DNA of 64,000 bases from Coptis chinensis (Eukaryota > Streptophyta > Magnoliopsida > Ranunculales > Ranunculaceae), in the NCBI GenBank assembly GCA_015680905.1, contig CM027377.1, positions 8,642,501 through 8,706,500 on the forward strand, given 5' to 3'. The position numbers and the translations under genes were made by a program. Positions 1 through 13,029 of the stretch are shown here, one piece after another (the first letter of the stretch is position 1; every line of letters starts with the position of its first letter). The notes beneath the pieces are model-generated. The model was given only the letters and a program-made list of their open reading frames with translations. It made no database searches and had not been told where the DNA came from.

Positions 1-640
1 AAAAGTCTATAGAAGTCAAATCCAGCTGTAAAGGCCTATGTGGACTGAAGAAATTGGGTTTTGGGCTCAATTTTCCGACCCAAAACATGGCTCCTCAGCC
101 CATGCATGAAAATGTGGATCTTGTCTCCTCCATTTCAAGACACAAGACTTAACTCTTAAGCAATGATTTCCATTCCATTCTAGAAAATGATTAGTTCACA
201 ATGAGAATGGGTTTGATTATTTCACATGCTAGATGTTAGTTGGTAGAGATTACCATGAACAACTAGGGATTAGGAAGAACCAATTGTTATGCGAAAGTAG
301 TTCAATTCGGATTATGACGATTCTTCATTAGTTAATTAAGTCGAGTTAAGGCAGAATCAATCCCCCCTAATTCTTTATCTAGATTCAAACCTTAGCATTT
401 CGTAGTTGAATTATCATATCTTGTTAGTATAATTTACATCGTAGTATAATTTCATAAAACTCTCATTAACTCTGGATAGATTGATAATTTTAGGAAACGC
501 GAATTCTAAAGAACTAGAAGTGGAACGAATCTATTTCAATAGAATCGAGAGTAGAAAAACATTGATAAATTAGACAGCTACTAGTTTTAGTTTTACTTGC
601 GTTTGAGTCTCGTAACTTATTCGTGAGTAAAACTATCTTT
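1..640. other. No recognisable gene
   Basis: AT-rich sequence without a credible coding frame. A minus-strand open frame at 514-795 overlaps the decayed protease end of the neighbouring copia element, but its lower part (below about 640) resembles no protein I know. Confidence 0.5.
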
Positions 641-899
641 TTACTATTATCAATGAGAAAACAGATGCAATAATGAACATACATGATTGGTTGCACCAGA
701 GTCAATGATCCATATGGATTTAGAAAAACACGAGAGAGAAAATAGGTAGCACCTGTCAGGTTTGCTTGTGAAGAGGTACTACCTGAATCAAGCAAACTGA
801 GAAGTTAGTTGTATTGTTTTATAGAGAAAATAGGAGAATTGGAGTCTATAGCAACCGAATTAGCCTGAGCAGGCTTAGGTGGATAATCGTGCAGTTTGT

Positions 900-1770
900 A
901 ACAGGTACCAATATGATGTCCAACTCGATTACAATGGTTGCAGAATGGACAAGCGTGTGCGCGCTCGAGGTTGTTGCGAACCACCAGGCTACTGTGGAGG
1001 TTTAGACGGGCCTGATTTCGAAGAAGAAGCCCAATTGGTCTTTTGAAAGTGGGTACTTAGGGCAACAACATCGGGAGCAAAAGGAAGAGATAGTGCATGA
1101 ATCTCTTGTTGCTTGTCTTCCTGTCGGACTAAAGAATAAATCTTGGACATACGAGGAAAAGGATCTATTAAGAGAATTTGACTGCGAATGGATTGAAAAC
1201 GAGCATCTAGGCCTTGCATGAATTTCATAGAATGACCATCTTCAACCTCTTTGGCTAAAATAGATATATGACCACAAGTACAAACAGGCATAGTAGACAA
1301 ATAACATAATTCATCCCATAAAATTTAAGTAAAGTGAAGTAAACAAATACCGGATGATTGTCTTGTTTGATAATAGTGACAGAACCCTTCAGTTGAAAGA
1401 CCTTGGGTGCATTAGTTTGTGAAAAACGATCACCTAGATCCTTCCAGATTTCGGATGCAGAGTCGGCATAGAGGATGCTTCCACGGATATCTGGAGAAAC
1501 AAAATTGAGAATCCATGAAGCAAAGAGGTCATCACATCGCGACCACTTGGATTTTTCTTTGGGAGTAGTGGGAGAGGTGACAGAGCCATCGACAAAACCA
1601 AACTTATTCTTTGCTCAAAGGGCTCTAGAAATAGAATGGAACCAAGTCGGATAATTGTCACCAGATAACAGAGGAGAGACGAGAATATCTGTGGGACTAT
1701 CTGAGTGGTGGACAAAGAAAGGATCATCGGAACCTGGAGGAGAGTCATTATCTGAGGCGTCGACCATTGA
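900..1770 (-). pseudogene. Copia gag remnant
   Basis: Capsid-like gag of a copia element, in several frames. The N-terminal part (about 1767-1500) reads PLLSGDNYPTWFHSISRAL and then KNKFGFVDGS, the usual start of copia gag polyproteins. The middle (1300-990) has the typical RFQSIRSQILLIDPFPRM segment. It ends in a CX2CX4HX4C knuckle, CNHCNRVGHHIGTC (about 945-904). Stops and frame changes make it non-functional. The continuation near 715-660 has WIIDSGATNHVC, the aspartic protease active site (DSGA). Confidence 0.8.
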
Positions 1771-1838
1771 GAATTGAAAGGAGGAGGAAGCTTAAAGTGG
1801 TTAGGGTTATGGTTTGGATCGAAATTAGGCTGATACCA

Positions 1839-2192
1839 TGATAAATTAGAGAGAGAGAGAGAGAGAGATTTGAGAATATTTACTTGATTGATTTCTAAGG
1901 ATATTACAATTGTTTATATAGAGATTACAAGTTCTAAATAGAGATTACAAGTTATAAATAGAAACAAAACAGACGGTGTGGTATATTTGACTCGAGGCGC
2001 GGGCGCGCTCTGGTTGAGCACGGGGCGAGCTATATCTACTGGACAATTGTTATGCATGAGGCGTAGGTCGCGCTCTAATTATGTTATGTACGAGCGCAGG
2101 CGCGCTCTGCACTATGAGGTGAAGAACAACTTCTAATACCGCACAATACGAAAATATTATTACATTGAGTAATATCTCTGTCGTGGTCTACA
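1839..2192 (-). repeat. 5' LTR of the minus-strand copia element
   Basis: On the minus strand it begins TGTAGACCACGACAGAG and ends TTTATCA, the TG...CA pattern of LTRs, and is followed at once by TGGTATCAG (1838-1830), which matches the initiator tRNA-Met primer site. About 354 bp. No partner LTR is in the window, so the outer end at 2192 is inferred from the terminal dinucleotide only. Confidence 0.65.
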
Positions 2193-2500
2193 TAATGGGT
2201 TTTTTTCAATTTTTATTATTATTTTAACTTCCCATTGATCTAAATGTTTGTCATTCTTCAAAATCACATAGTAAGAAACATAGTTGGTACCAAAAGAAAA
2301 ATAACAGACTTTCAAGTTCAATTAATCAAACAATTCCGATAACATTACATACTTTTCTCATATAAATTACTTGCTCCATTTTGTTCATACAGTTTTTTGA
2401 CAGCAATAAAATTGCCATTTTGGCCGGGTTTTCTCTTGTGCATAACTTCCATATGGCTTAAGCAAAAGGCACTCTTGTAAACACATGAGCCTTAAAGAAA
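2193..2500. other. Intergenic spacer
   Basis: AT-rich DNA between two copia elements. I see no gene or repeat structure in it. Confidence 0.4.
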
Positions 2501-2990
2501 GCAGAGTGTAGAGAAAAAAGATGTTTTTTTCTCTCTTTAGTGTTAGGCGCGCCTACGCCCTATGTATGCCTAAACAAGGGCACGCACGCGCTCATGTCTT
2601 TGGCGACTTCCAGTGTTTTAGGTGCACCTGCGCTCAACTTTTGCTTGGCTTAGGGTTCACCCGTGCTCCACCGTTTTCATCACGAATTCCACTGTTTTGA
2701 GAAGTTTTTTTGGAAACAGTATAAATATAAGTTTTTCCTATAAAAACTTAACATAACCAAAACCAAGAAAGAGAGATTATAAGAGAGCAATTCTTAGTGA
2801 GTTGAGTGTTCATTCTTTGTGAGTGAATTGAGATATCTTGTAATCTGTTACTCTGAACATCTAGTAAAGCTTGGAACTCACAGTGTGGACGTAGGCAAAT
2901 TGCCGAACCACGATATATCTCGTCTTGTGGTTTGTTCTTCCTTTTACATTAATTGTTTACTTTATATGCTTATTTATTGACATTGAGAAG

Positions 2991-3170
2991 TGTTGGGATA
3001 TTACTTGGAGGGTTTTGAAGTCTTGTCTAGTGAGAAAGATCAATCTTTGTGTAGAATTGATCTATTTGCTATGGGTGAAGTGTTAGGATATTACTTGGAG
3101 GGTGTTGAAGTCTTGTCTAGTGAGAAAGATCGATCTTTGTGTAAGATTGATCTATTTGTTATGGGTAACA
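2991..3170 (+). repeat. 90-bp tandem duplication in the LTR
   Basis: Two adjacent near-identical 90-bp units (2991-3080 and 3081-3170), each containing GATATTACTTGGAGGGT and CTTGTCTAGTGAGAAAGATC. They lie between the presumed transcription start and the primer binding site, so they would be in the U5/leader of the element transcript. Confidence 0.85.
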
Positions 3171-3200
3171 TTGTTTCTACATTGTCCTATTTACAATAAT

Positions 3201-3212
3201 TGGTATCAGAGC
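3201..3212 (+). promoter_or_regulatory. Primer binding site (tRNA-Met)
   Basis: TGGTATCAGAGC is the standard initiator tRNA-Met primer site of plant copia elements. It sits 5 bases after the likely LTR end and 126 bases before the gag start codon. Confidence 0.85.
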
Positions 3213-3338
3213 GTAGGTTTACGACCTAGGATTTTGAGTTTTGGTGAAGAACCATAGTGCTCGAAATTTGTGTAGACAAGGTGTTCAATAAAATTCTGAA
3301 GTGAAATTATTTTTTGGTTATTGTGTGTAACTTGAAAA

Positions 3339-6264
3339 ATGGCTCCCAAGATGTCAAATGCTAAATTTGAAGTAGAGAAGTTTAATGGGAAGAATAACTT
3401 TAGGATTTGGAGAGTCCAAGTAAGGGACATCCTCATCCAACAGGATTTGTACAAGGCTTTAAAGGGGATTAACTCAAAGGCTGCGAGTATGAGTAATGAT
3501 GATTAGGAAGAGTTCAATCTACAAGCTTGTTCATCAATCCGGTTGTGTCTTGCTAATGAGGTCATGTATAGTGTGATGGGAGAAAATACCGCTGCCGGTA
3601 TTTGGCTCAAGCTAGAATCTATGTAGATGACCAAGAGCATGATGAACAAGATGTACCTTAAGAAGCGTCTTTATCGATACATAATGGTGGATGGTTCAAC
3701 GATGCAAGAGTACGTTAGTGAGTTCCGTCGACGCCTAGCGGATTATTTGAATGTTGGTATGAAGATGGATGATGAGGATCAAGCGGCATGTTTAATATTC
3801 TCTTTGCCAGAAAGCTATGAGCATCTAATGACTACATTTATAAATAGAGAAGATGTTTATCTTGATGAAGTTCAAAGTGCACTTCTTTCTTATGAGTTAA
3901 TGAAGAAGACACGTGTAGAGAATAGCATTGATGCAAGACAGGGGCTAGTGGCAAGAGAAAGGTTGCATGAAAAGGCTTCTACAAGCAATGAGAAGTCTAG
4001 GTCCAAGTCAAAGAAGCCTTTGACACATGTGAAGTGCTACAATTGCGATGAAAATGGACATTACGCAAGTAATTGTCCTCACCCGAAGAAAGAGAACAAG
4101 AGAGATAGTAAGAAGAAAGGTAAAGCTAAAATTGAGGCAAGTTATGTTTCAGGCTCTGAAGGGGACGAGTTGAGTCTCTGTGTGTCCACACAAAATTATA
4201 TGGCCAAAAGGTGGATTCTTGATTCCGGATGTTCCTACCATATATGCCCAAATAGAAAGTGGTTTACTTCTTATGAAAGCATTGATGGTGGTTCCGTTTT
4301 GATGGGTAATGGCATTGCTTGTAAGACGGTAGGAATTGGAACTATACGGGTCAAAATGCATGATGATGCAGTGAGGACTTTAACCGATGTGAGACATGTT
4401 CCTGAGCTAAAGAAAACCTTTTTTCCCTTGGTACCTTGAATTCCAAAGGCCACAAGTTTGTGGGGGAAGGTGGAGTCCTAAAGATTGTCAATGGCTCTTT
4501 AGTTGTTATGAAGGGTCAAAGATATGGAACATTGTATACTTCGATGGGTAGTACAGTGATAGGCAATGTAGCAGTGGTTGCATGTAGTGATGATTCTGAA
4601 TGCACTAAGATGTGGCATATGCAACTAGGGAATATGAGTAAAAAGGGTTTGTCTGAGTTGTGCAAACGAGGGTTCTTAAAGGACTTGAAGAAGCCAAGTA
4701 TGGGGTTATGTGAGCATTGCGTCTATGGGAAGCAGTGCAGAGTCAAGTTTAAGTCAAGCAAGCACACGACAACAGGCATCCTTGACTATGTGCATACGGA
4801 TGTTTGGGGACCCTCTAGAGTGGATTCAAAAGGAGGTAACCGCTATTATGTCATATTCATTGATGATCATACTCGCTATGTGTGGGTGTATATGATGAAA
4901 ATGAAAGATGAAGTGTTTGAGACATTTAAAAAGTGGAAGGCAAGGGTTGAGAATCGCACATATAGGAAGGTTAAGACACTATGGTCTGACAATGGTACTG
5001 AGTATACCTATGGGCCTTTCCAAGAGTTTTGTGCGCAACAGGGAATTACCAGACATTGGATAGCCAGGGGAACGCCTCAGCAGAATGGAATGGCAGAGAG
5101 GATAAATAGAACTTTGCTTGAAAGAGCGAGATGTTTGTTGTCTAATGCTAGTCTAGGTAAAGAGTATTAGGCAGATGCAGTGGCTATGGCATGTTACTTG
5201 TATAATAGGTCATCAGTCCAGTTATAGATTGCAAGACACCTTATGAGGTGTGGTCAGGTAACCTAGCTGATTATAGTATTTTGCGAGTGTTTGGATCAAC
5301 TGCTTACTACCATGTAAGGGAGAGCAAGATAGATCCTAAAGCTAAGAAAGTCATATTCTTAGGCTTCGCAAATGGGCTAAAGGGATATAGATTGTGGTGT
5401 CTATAAGACCACAAGTTCCTGGTCAGCAGAGATGTTACCTTTGATGAGACTTTCATGTTATCTTTCAGTAAGCCGGAAAAAGCTGGGCAGAATGGTGAGT
5501 CTATAGAAGTTCAAGCTACTGAGCTTGAGTTGTATGATGTAGCAGATGACTAGTTGGTTCATGATGAGGTACCAGATCATGGAACCACACAACAACAGGA
5601 AGAAGAGCATGAGCATCCGCAACTTGTAGTGGCTAACCCTAGGCCCAAGAGACAAGTTAAAGAAGTGCACAAGTATGGGCACGAGAAGTCGGTGAAACAC
5701 TATGGTCAGGTGGATTTAGTGGCATATGCACTGAATATCGAAGATAGCTAGATAGCTTCAAGGAAGCTATTAGAGATCTTCATTATAAAGATTGGTTGGT
5801 TGTTATGGAAGAAGAGATGGAGTCTCTTGATAAAAATCACACATGGGACCTAGTTTTATTGCCAAAGGGCAAAAGGACTATCGGCAGTAAATGGGTATTC
5901 ATAAAGAAAGAGGTCCTTCCTGAGTCCGACAATACTAGGTACAAGGCAAGAGTGGTAGCAAAGGGTTTCTCACATAAGGAAGGAGTCGACTACAATGAGG
6001 TATTTTCTTCGGTGGTCAAACATACTTCCATTCGTGTGTTATTGAGTTTAGTTGCTCACTTCGACTTGGAGTTAGAGCAACTTGATGTGAAAACTACTTT
6101 CTTGCATGGGGACTTGGAGGAAGAGATCTATATGGGACAACCTAAGGGTTTTGTTGTTGCTGAGAAAGAAGATCTTGTGTGCAAATTGAATTGGTCACTG
6201 TATGGGTTAAAGCAATCGCCAAGGTAATGGTACAAGGGCTTTGACACATTCATAATGCAACATG
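3339..6264 (+). pseudogene. Copia gag-pol polyprotein (broken)
   Basis: Begins MAPKMSNAKFEVEKFNGKNN, the usual start of Tnt1/Tork-like gag. The zinc knuckle is [14 protein letters not shown] (about 4036-4077). Protease has [10 protein letters not shown] (4210-4240). The integrase zinc finger reads MWHMQLGNM...CEHC, with the second His replaced by Asn; the DDE core shows HTDVWGP, SDNGTEY and GMAERINRTL. Reverse transcriptase starts near 5796 and contains LDVKTTFLHGDLEEEI and LYGLKQSPR, then a stop and loss of everything after about 6260, so the catalytic YVDD box is gone. In-frame stops occur after SNDD, after LESM, after LGKEY and after QSPR, with frame changes near 4436 and after 5170. It cannot make a functional polyprotein. 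Confidence 0.9.
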
Positions 6265-6500
6265 CACTACAAGAAAATGGGCATTTAGCCACGGATGACC
6301 CGGAACATTTGCCATGGCTCCAAGTTGTAGAATCATTTCCTACGGTTGGTAGCTGTTGGTATACTTATAATAGTTGTAGAATGATGTGACACTATTTGGC
6401 TACCTTTCTCCATAGTCATAGCCGTTGGTATTCCCACGGTTTGGACCGTCGGATCAGATCTTGATAGTATGTGATAGGCGTGGATTTTAACCCACGGTAA
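6265..6500 (+). repeat. 5' terminus and subterminal repeats of CACTA A
   Basis: After the terminal repeat there are short related motifs in both orientations: GCCACGG, GCCATGG, CCTACGG, GCCGTTGG, CCCACGG. In En/Spm elements such subterminal motifs bind the TNPA protein. They differ from the GCAACGCC motifs at the other end of this block (19085-19623), which shows that the two ends belong to different CACTA families. Confidence 0.65.
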
Positions 6501-8644
6501 TAATTCGACGGGATAGCTGGAAAATTGGTCAAAAAGTTTGGGCGCGGAGCTCCAAAATTTCCCTCTCCCAGAAAAATCAGAAAAGGAAAAAAGTAATAAC
6601 GAGAAATTACTCTAAACAAACCTCTTCCACCGCCTCTCTCACCGCCTCTCTTATTGGCTTCTCTAACAATTCGTCCACCACCACCACCACCACCTTTCTA
6701 ACAGCTCATCACCATCACCTCTCTCTCAATCGCTCTCTCTCATCAAAGGTAATGTTTAAAGTTTTATTTTTTAAGTTTTTGTTTTATTAAAGGTTGGTTC
6801 TTTTTTTGTTTTGGATGGAAATTGAGTAAAGGGTGTTCCTTTTTTTGTTGTTTCAGACTTCTTGGCAACTCAAAAGACATTTGAGTAGGCAATGAACTCT
6901 TGGTCTTCATTGCCTTCGATCATCTTCATTGCCAAACTATCGGTAATCAAAATCAAATTCACTCTTCAACCCCTTTCTGTGAAATTTAATAATTTTGCTT
7001 TCATGTAGATTCCAACTGGGATTCTTTTGTACTGTAACTTTGTAGAGTTATTTTGCTATGTACTGCTCAACTTAGCGCCTTAAGAGGTAATGAAGACTGG
7101 CCAAGAGTGGTCGACCTAGTCCGGAACTTAGGATATCGGTTCCATCCATATACTATCTTTACTATTTCTCCTCTCCATTTATTAAATAATATTGTACAGG
7201 CAACAAGAAGAAGAAACTAGAAGTTTAAAGTAGGCTTCAACTTTTAAGTGTTAGTGTGTTATAACTTGTGCTCATGTGAGAGCTTAAACCCAGTCAATAG
7301 TCTGGTTTCACTTGAAGAATTGGTATGGCTGATCTTTAACATGTGACAATTTTTAATTTTTAATACTCCCTGAAGGTTCTTACAAAGTGTTTGTTGATAG
7401 TTACGCTTGAGTATTATAAAATATCTAAGGAGGATGCCATTTTCAAAACACAACAAACTATTATTAGAACTTTAATTAAATAGCATTAATTTTCTATGTC
7501 AACTTTAAATAGGATTTTCCATCGGCAAACTATCAACAAGTTAATATTCACCAAACCAAATTATTAGAACAATAAGATTTTTGTTAATGGGTGTGATTTT
7601 TGAAGTAGAATAGGTTGTTTTTTAGGTTTTTTGGTAGGTGTTTCTGCTACAATTTCCTTATCCAAGAGATGCAATTACAAAAGATTTTATTTTGAGTAGT
7701 TTTAAAATAGTTTCGTTGTTTTTCATCTCCTAATTGCTCTGTTGCTTCTTTCTCTTTGGTTTTAACCTATTATCCTTTAATTTTATTATTTTTCTATTTT
7801 GGAAAAATCAATTTTTAATAGTTGTATATGCTTTACAAAACATTATTTGCTGGGTTTGAGGGGATGAGTTTCACTATGAATTCAATTGGAGGTTCAATTT
7901 GTGTGTTTTCAAAATTGAGAGTATCGGCAATATTTCTATTGTGTTTGTATTGTTGTCATTGGTGAATTTGTATGTGCCAAAACACAAATTTTGCTTGGTT
8001 TGCCACTTACTTTTTTGGTTTGAACTTTGAACAGTATAGTCATAATATATAACTATTAAAATACAAACATATTTATTTGTTACGCTTTTTTCAGCTCAAG
8101 AAGGTGACGCCTCAATGCTCATAGGGTTCTCGATCTTGTAGGTGTTTTACTTACTACGAAGGTGAGTTGCCAAATTATTAAATGTATTTTGTTATTGGTT
8201 GTATGTGTGAATAAAACAACTATGTAAAATGGATTTATTTAATTTCAATATAACTCATTTGGATAAGCTCTCTTAATATATATTTGTTTTCAATCAATGT
8301 GACCTCCCTAGATGGCTGAGTTTTAGTTTTCTTAGTTGGAGCATATATATTGCACACATATTCCTTTAAAAAAATGGATTTACATTAATCTTTAATTTGT
8401 TTTGTTATTGTCTCCTTTGCTTTATCATTTACAAATATTTTTCTTTTTCATTACAATTATTGCTTAGGTTTTAAATATAGATTTATGTCCAGTAAAATAA
8501 TTCATGTTTAAAGATTTTGTTAATTTGGTAAGACATTTTTGCTTGAGATGAAGGCTTGGGATAAGTGTATTCATGAATGGATCATGCTATTTATTTTGTA
8601 TATGGTTTAAACTTGTGTGATTCTTGTTTATTTGTAGATACATC
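6501..8644 (+). other. Non-coding 5' region of CACTA A
   Basis: About 2.1 kb without a coding frame. A pyrimidine-rich stretch with CCACCACCACCACC (about 6675-6692) followed by AAAGGTAATG looks like an untranslated first exon and splice donor. A TTTGTAG acceptor just before 8640 leads into the transposase start. It probably holds the promoter, leader and introns of the transposase gene. Confidence 0.5.
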
Positions 8645-9896
8645 ATGGAGGGTTTTTCTCCAAATGATAGAAGTAGTTGGGTGAATTTAGACTGTCATGA
8701 CACCCGCTTTATAAATGGGGTAAACTATTTTATGGACTTTGTGGTAAAAAACTACCATAATAAGCTCTTAATGCCGTGTGCTTGTCATGTGTGTAAAAAT
8801 GGAGGGAAAGCAAAAACCTACGAACTCGTGAGGTATCACATCTATAAAAACCGATTCGACCCAACATATTTAAACTGGATATTTCATGGTGAAGAAAGAC
8901 ATGATCCGAATGTGGAGTCCCATGGGAACTCTAATTTGCATGAGATGAATATAAATGATGCATTTACTACCGTGGTTGAAGAGTTAGATTCATTTCTTGG
9001 AGGTCTCGGAGTTGATAATGGAGAGGCACCGGGAATTGATGATGCTGAATCGATATTGTCAGATAAGAACTTTGAAGAGGCCATGAGTGCTTTGTACCCT
9101 GGTTGCAAGAATTTCACTGTCTTAAGGTTTGTCATAAAGCTGTTTCGAATCAAAGTTACACGTGGGTGGTCTGACATAAGTTTTACCGAGTTGCTTCAGT
9201 TACTTAAGGCAGCGTTACCGGCGGATAATAAAGTTCCGAAAGACATGTATCGATTTGAAAAATTAGTTAAGGAGTTAGGGCTAACTTATGAGAAGATCGA
9301 TGCATGCCCAAATGATGGTATTTTATATTGGGGGAAGAAAAATGAATTGTTGCAAGAATGTCCTACTTGTAAGGTGTCGAGATATAAAATTGCAACAATT
9401 GAGGAGAGAAAAAACCGTGTAAAGACTACCTGTGAAGCAGTTGCGGTACTTTCCAATTGGGGATAGGTTGAAGAGAATGTACGTCGGTTGGGTAGCTAAA
9501 GCTATGTGTTGGCATTCTACAAATAGATTGGGGCATGGTGAGTTGGGTCACCCAGTTGACTCATCATCTTGGAAACATATTGATAGGACATACCCAAGTT
9601 TTTCTTCTGAGCCTTGTAATGTTCGATTGGGCCTTACCACTGATGGGTTCAACCCCTTTGGAATGCAAAGCACATCATATAGTTCTTGGCCAATGATGTG
9701 TGTCACATATAACCTCCCTCCCTGGCTATGTATGAAACTGCAATTCACTATGCTAGCACTACTCATTGAGGTACGACGACAACCTGGGAATGATATAGAT
9801 ATTTATTTTCAGTCGTTGGTCCATGAATTGCATTCCTTGTGGGATAAAGGAGTGCTAGTCAAAGATGCTAATAGAGGTGATGTGTTCAATATGCGT
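8645..9896 (+). pseudogene. CACTA TNP2-type transposase, N-terminal part
   Basis: The start is MEGFSPNDRSSWVNLD at 8645; the open frame extends 21 bases further upstream, but this ATG fits the family. The transposase-associated zinc domain follows, with CACHVCKN and the downstream YHIYKN element. The second part (from about 9432) has RYFPIGDRLKRMYV, RLGLTTDGFNPFG, YNLPPWLCMK and PGNDIDIY, diagnostic of the TNP2 transposase core. The two parts are in different frames, with one extra base near 9430. Coding stops at VFNMR, where a gypsy LTR begins (TG at 9897). The rest of the catalytic core is not found in the window. Confidence 0.9.
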
Positions 9897-12800
9897 TGTC
9901 ACACCCCAAATTTCGACAGAATTCGGAAAAACAATATTTGTTCCCAACTTTTCGATTTTTGAGGTGTGACGCACTCTCAACTACCAAAAACCCCTAAACA
10001 GTTTAAATATACTGATAATTAAAAACCAATAAAAATTTTCAATTAAACAAAAGTCTTCTTAAGTACAAAAATTCTCAAATAAGATTAGGTTACAAATCTC
10101 TTTTCAATAACTCTTTATTTAAAATTACAAATGAAAATATAAATAACATTGTCTCAACTGAAAATCTATATTACCTCAAGGGAAAACAAAACCTATCTTG
10201 AAATGCGACGCTAACGCAAACCACAAGCAGCAACCAACCTTCTTCAACACTAAACCTGTCAAGACTTATCAACTATGTTCATTTAATGAACACACCCGAT
10301 AAACAAACATGCAAATCGGGTCAGCATTATAAAAATGCTGGTGTGAGTAGCTCTAAAATACAACATATACTTATACATAAACATACACAATCCATAAGGC
10401 AGTTAGTTCCTCCACCGAGGCGCCTTAACTTCCAACAACTAATACAACATCCTTAAGTACAATAATTAAGGTAGGTAGTTCCTCCACTGAGGCGCCTTAA
10501 CTTCCCACTAACCACACAACAAACTATACGCATAATAAATAAGGCATGTAGTTCCTCCATCGAGGCGCCTTAGGTTCTAACTAAACAAATAACCAACCAA
10601 GCATATTATATCCGTACCGCATTTCATACTCAATTACAGAGTGGGTCGTCTCTGCCCAAGTAATTAGTTTGACCCACCCTTCTGCAAAATCATATACAAT
10701 CATCTATCTAAAGATATATCATTAACCAACATATTACCATAATTATATTAATTAAGGCTTTCTTTGTGTGTCCCTAAAATCACGTCATATCTATGTCTTA
10801 CCTAGTTTCCCTGGCTACCACAATCGCTTCCCAACGCCGAACATGTACATCCACATGCCTCCCCTTACATAATGAACCACTCGGTGCATAACCACCCTGA
10901 ATGGGATGCCGCATACCAGGTAACTCTCACACGAAAGCCATTATGTAAGTACTGCCATTATTCGGCATAAAATATCGCGCATCTCGTTCTAATTTTGCGA
11001 ACGGAATAATCAAGCCACCATTCGGCTACGCCAGAGGGGCCATTCAAATTTACTGAAACGCCAGAAGGGCCAATCATATCACATGAGTTGTGGTAGCTAG
11101 GTTCTAGGATTTTCGTTACGTAATTTATTCAAGTGTCATACATTTATATCTCATAATAATTCCACTATATCACGTGCAGGTCAAATACCTTATTGCACTA
11201 AGCCACAATATTTAGAAATATCTCAATTATATCTCATAACTACTTTCATTCTTTCACGTGCCAATATATTATTGCACTACGCCACACTCCTGTGGGAAAT
11301 ATCCACAAATACTCTACTACCTCCTAGTAGCATCTCATAGATAAAATAATGGAGCGTTTATACATTTATTTCTCCAAAACTATTGCATTTAATATATATA
11401 TCCCAACATATTATATAATGTCACAATTGCTTCAAACGTATCGCATACATTTTTATAGCGTTTTAGGAATATTATATCTCCTAAAGTTTCTATCTCGTCA
11501 CGTGTCAAAATATACACAATATCAACGTCAAATCTTTCCTAGATAATGACAACCAAATTTATACAAGCTTGGACAATATTTTATTACTACATTTGTCCAT
11601 AAAAAATCAAATAGGTGAAAATCTGAAAAAAAAAAAAAAAAAAAACAACATTCCACAGTCAACTGTCAACAGTCAAAGTCAACACGTCATGGTCCATGTC
11701 CAACATGTTCACGGTCATAACCATGGTTCATGACTAAGGTCAATGTGCATGGCTCATGGGCTCATGACTAAGGTAATGGTTCGGACCCAACTGGCCAAGC
11801 CCAAACCTTAGAACCCGGCCCCAAAAGCCTAAATGTTGAAAGACCCATTTGGATCTCTATTTTAAGTCCTAAGAAGTGGCCCCAAACAATCAAGCTAAAC
11901 TGGCCCAACAACTTAAAACATAACCGGGCCCAACCAAAAATAGAAATTTCGGCCCAGCAACTAATCAAGCTTAGGCCCAAGCCTCAAGCCCAACCAAACA
12001 GATCTAGTGAACTAGAATACGTCCGGGAGCACCGGATTGCACTCACCTTCTTCTTCCTCCAACAGATCCCTCCACCACCAGCCACCAAATCGGGTTCTCC
12101 TCCTCCTCCCATTTCATCATATCGGTTTTTACCCTTGGCAAAAACCAAACAACTTTAACAAAGCCCCCCACTCAATTAAGCTACGAAATCACACTCCCTC
12201 TAAACCGGATCTCAGAATCTTCATCCTCCATTAATGGCTTCTACAAGCTCCACTCGACACTACTGTCAAGCACCCAATCCTCTCCACTACCACCAAATAT
12301 AAACTAAACCACAACCACCACATCATAACATTATAAAAATTCAAAATCGTTAACAGTACCGAATCCTATGGGCTGGCGCCTCCATTAACGCCGGTTCAAA
12401 GCGTCCACAACACTCAAACAACCAACCCGACATCAAATACTTAATCCCCAACATCAACCAACAAAAATAACACAAACTAACAGTTCAAAATAAAATCATA
12501 ATGCCCCCACAGTATCACAGTAACGCATACAGAGGAGGATTCATTGCTTTGGAACTTTAGCCGCCATTTACGGGCCCAAACAAGGTTCGACCGTTCAAAC
12601 CTCCATTTTTCCGAATTTCAATGCAGTTTTAACAACACGACAGACACGACACCCAATAAAACAGGATAATGAGCAGTATCAAAAGGCAGAAACCCTAGAC
12701 ATTATACACCGATACACGAAAAATTATAAATTCGGTGAAATAGCAAAAATAGCTACTCACCTTAATTAACCGCTCGACGAATTCCTCCTAGTTCGAATTG

Positions 12801-13029
12801 TCACGCTCCAACACTCTAGCAATCCGGCCGCCTCCATTTTTATTATATTTTATTCTCTAAAAACCCTATTATCTAGAACAAGGTGATTATATACTTGGGT
12901 TTGAAACCCAAGCCCAATACAGACTCGGGCCCAGAAATCAGGCCCACGTATCCCAAATCCAATCCAGCAAATTTTTAAATTAATAAATAAATTAATAAAT
13001 AAGTACGTATTTTAAATACGGACATTACA
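9897..13029 (-). repeat. 3' LTR of the gypsy derivative
   Basis: On the minus strand it starts TGTAATGTCCG (13029) and ends GGGGTGTGACA (9897). On the plus strand TGTCACACCCC directly interrupts the transposase codons VFNMR. It contains a short diverged repeat (10397-10575): three copies of AGTTCCTCCACCGAGGCGCC spaced by about 75 bases. Open frames inside (for example 11349, 11768, 12037) have no recognisable product. Confidence 0.7.
10397..10575 (+). repeat. Triplicated LTR motif
   Basis: Three diverged copies of a unit with the core TAGTTCCTCCACCGAGGCGC, each followed by CTTA, at about 10403, 10474 and 10548. The partial LTR at 15389-15428 keeps only the first copy before it breaks off. 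Confidence 0.8.

Larger units (their letters stand above)
640..2192 (-). mobile_element. Truncated Ty1/copia retrotransposon
   Basis: Read on the minus strand, this has the order LTR (2192-1839), primer binding site (1838-1831), gag, CCHC zinc knuckle and the start of the aspartic protease, as in copia elements. It stops after the protease: integrase, reverse transcriptase and the second LTR are absent, so it is a deletion remnant. A GA microsatellite (1849-1866) lies inside the LTR end. The lower boundary near 640 is only where recognisable coding ends. Confidence 0.8.
2500..6264 (+). mobile_element. Ty1/copia retrotransposon, Tork/Tnt1-like, 3' truncated
   Basis: Plus-strand copia element: LTR with a TATA box (TATAAATA at 2720), primer site TGGTATCAGAGC (3201-3212), then gag, protease, integrase and the first part of reverse transcriptase. 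The LTR start is not determinable because no second LTR is present; 2500 is approximate, and the LTR probably ends at 3195 (TTACA). The element breaks at 6264, exactly where a CACTA terminus starts. I did not find the missing half of reverse transcriptase, the RNase H or the 3' LTR elsewhere in the window. Confidence 0.8.

Noticed and set aside
2988-3199. Small repeat-containing protein open across the 90-bp duplication
   Set aside because: The open frame is a by-product of the 90-bp unit being a multiple of three inside an LTR.
12037-12234. Proline/serine-rich small protein
   Set aside because: Lies inside the long gypsy LTR and has no supporting features.
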